Assembly (NCBI GenBank): GCA_004292705.1
Contig: RDXA01000139.1
Coordinates: 1-6,332 of the forward strand
Source of the DNA: Sphingomonadales bacterium
GTDB taxonomy: Bacteria; Pseudomonadota; Alphaproteobacteria; Sphingomonadales; Sphingomonadaceae
DNA: 6,332 nucleotides
Direction: 5' to 3'
Positions 6,150 to 6,332 of the stretch are shown here, one piece after another. A model generated the notes under the pieces. That model saw nothing but the letters and a program-made list of their open reading frames with translations, was not told the DNA's origin and searched no databases. Both the position numbers and the translations under genes were made by a program. Each line of letters begins with the position of its first letter. The stretch's first letter is position 1.

Positions 6150-6332
6150 CCCGACTCTCACAGCCTGCCACTCACCCGGCACCCGCTCGCCCTCGATTTG
6201 CCCGCGGTTCCAGATCAGGGCCACCAACGCCAGCGCTGGCAGCGGCATGAGGTTTATCTCCAGCGGCAGGGCGACCGCGCGCGTGGCGAGCGGCGAGAGA
6301 TAGAGCAACACCACCAGCAGCTTCTCGTAAGG
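6129..6332 (-). CDS. C-terminal end of a membrane protein, possibly GT87/DUF2029 glycosyltransferase
   Basis: The frame is open from the window edge to a TAG at 6131-6129, giving the last 67 residues; the start lies beyond the window. Two hydrophobic stretches, about KLLVVLLYLSPLATRAVA and LMPLPALALVALIWN, look like the final transmembrane helices, followed by a ~24-residue polar tail. The pattern of a short loop between two terminal helices with Pro and Arg in the first resembles the C-terminus of GT87-type polyprenol-phosphate sugar transferases, but this is a resemblance from memory without a diagnostic motif. An in-frame GTG at 6314 is not taken as the start because the frame continues upstream. 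It ends 133 bases before rpmI and is probably a separate unit. Confidence 0.6.
   Translation of the reverse strand, partial: PYEKLLVVLLYLSPLATRAVALPLEINLMPLPALALVALIWNRGQIEGERVPGEWQAVRVGRVAQAA

Noticed and set aside
1..6332. Mobile element, CRISPR array, tRNA or rRNA gene
   Set aside because: No transposase or integrase, no regularly spaced repeats, and no tRNA- or rRNA-like sequence was recognised. Nearly all bases belong to the listed genes.

Overview
The window is an ordinary-looking piece of a GC-rich bacterial chromosome. All genes lie on the minus strand, so transcription runs from high to low coordinates. The proteins look alphaproteobacterial, most likely Sphingomonadales (an Erythrobacter/Porphyrobacter-like organism). 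That placement is inferred from protein character, GC content and the order rpmI-rplT-regulator-pheS-pheT; no database comparison was possible.

Layout in the direction of transcription: (1) positions 6332-6129, the last 67 residues of a membrane protein, possibly a GT87/DUF2029-type glycosyltransferase; (2) 5995-5792, rpmI (ribosomal protein L35), then 5741-5382, rplT (L20), closed by a good intrinsic terminator at 5320-5286; (3) 5218-4298, an AraC-family transcriptional regulator with a possible promoter and a perfect inverted repeat in front of it; (4) 4205-3099, pheS, and 3102-709, pheT, the two subunits of phenylalanyl-tRNA synthetase; (5) 712 to beyond position 1, a YdfG-like short-chain dehydrogenase missing only its last residues at the window edge.

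pheS, pheT and the dehydrogenase are joined by two ATGA stop/start overlaps, so they very probably form one translationally coupled operon. L35 and L20 go to the 50S subunit and PheST charges tRNA-Phe, a common translation cluster. The AraC-type regulator sits between the two halves, and the terminator suggests that it and pheST form a transcription unit separate from rpmI-rplT.

No mobile element, CRISPR array, tRNA or rRNA was found, and no intergenic stretch exceeds about 170 bases. The strongest anomaly is the last ~250 bases of pheT. There GC content falls to 50% (hand count over 721-960), against about 70% on both sides, and codons untypical of the rest of the window appear. This suggests a small imported segment covering most of the C-terminal FDX-ACB domain. 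I see no evidence of a new multi-gene system.
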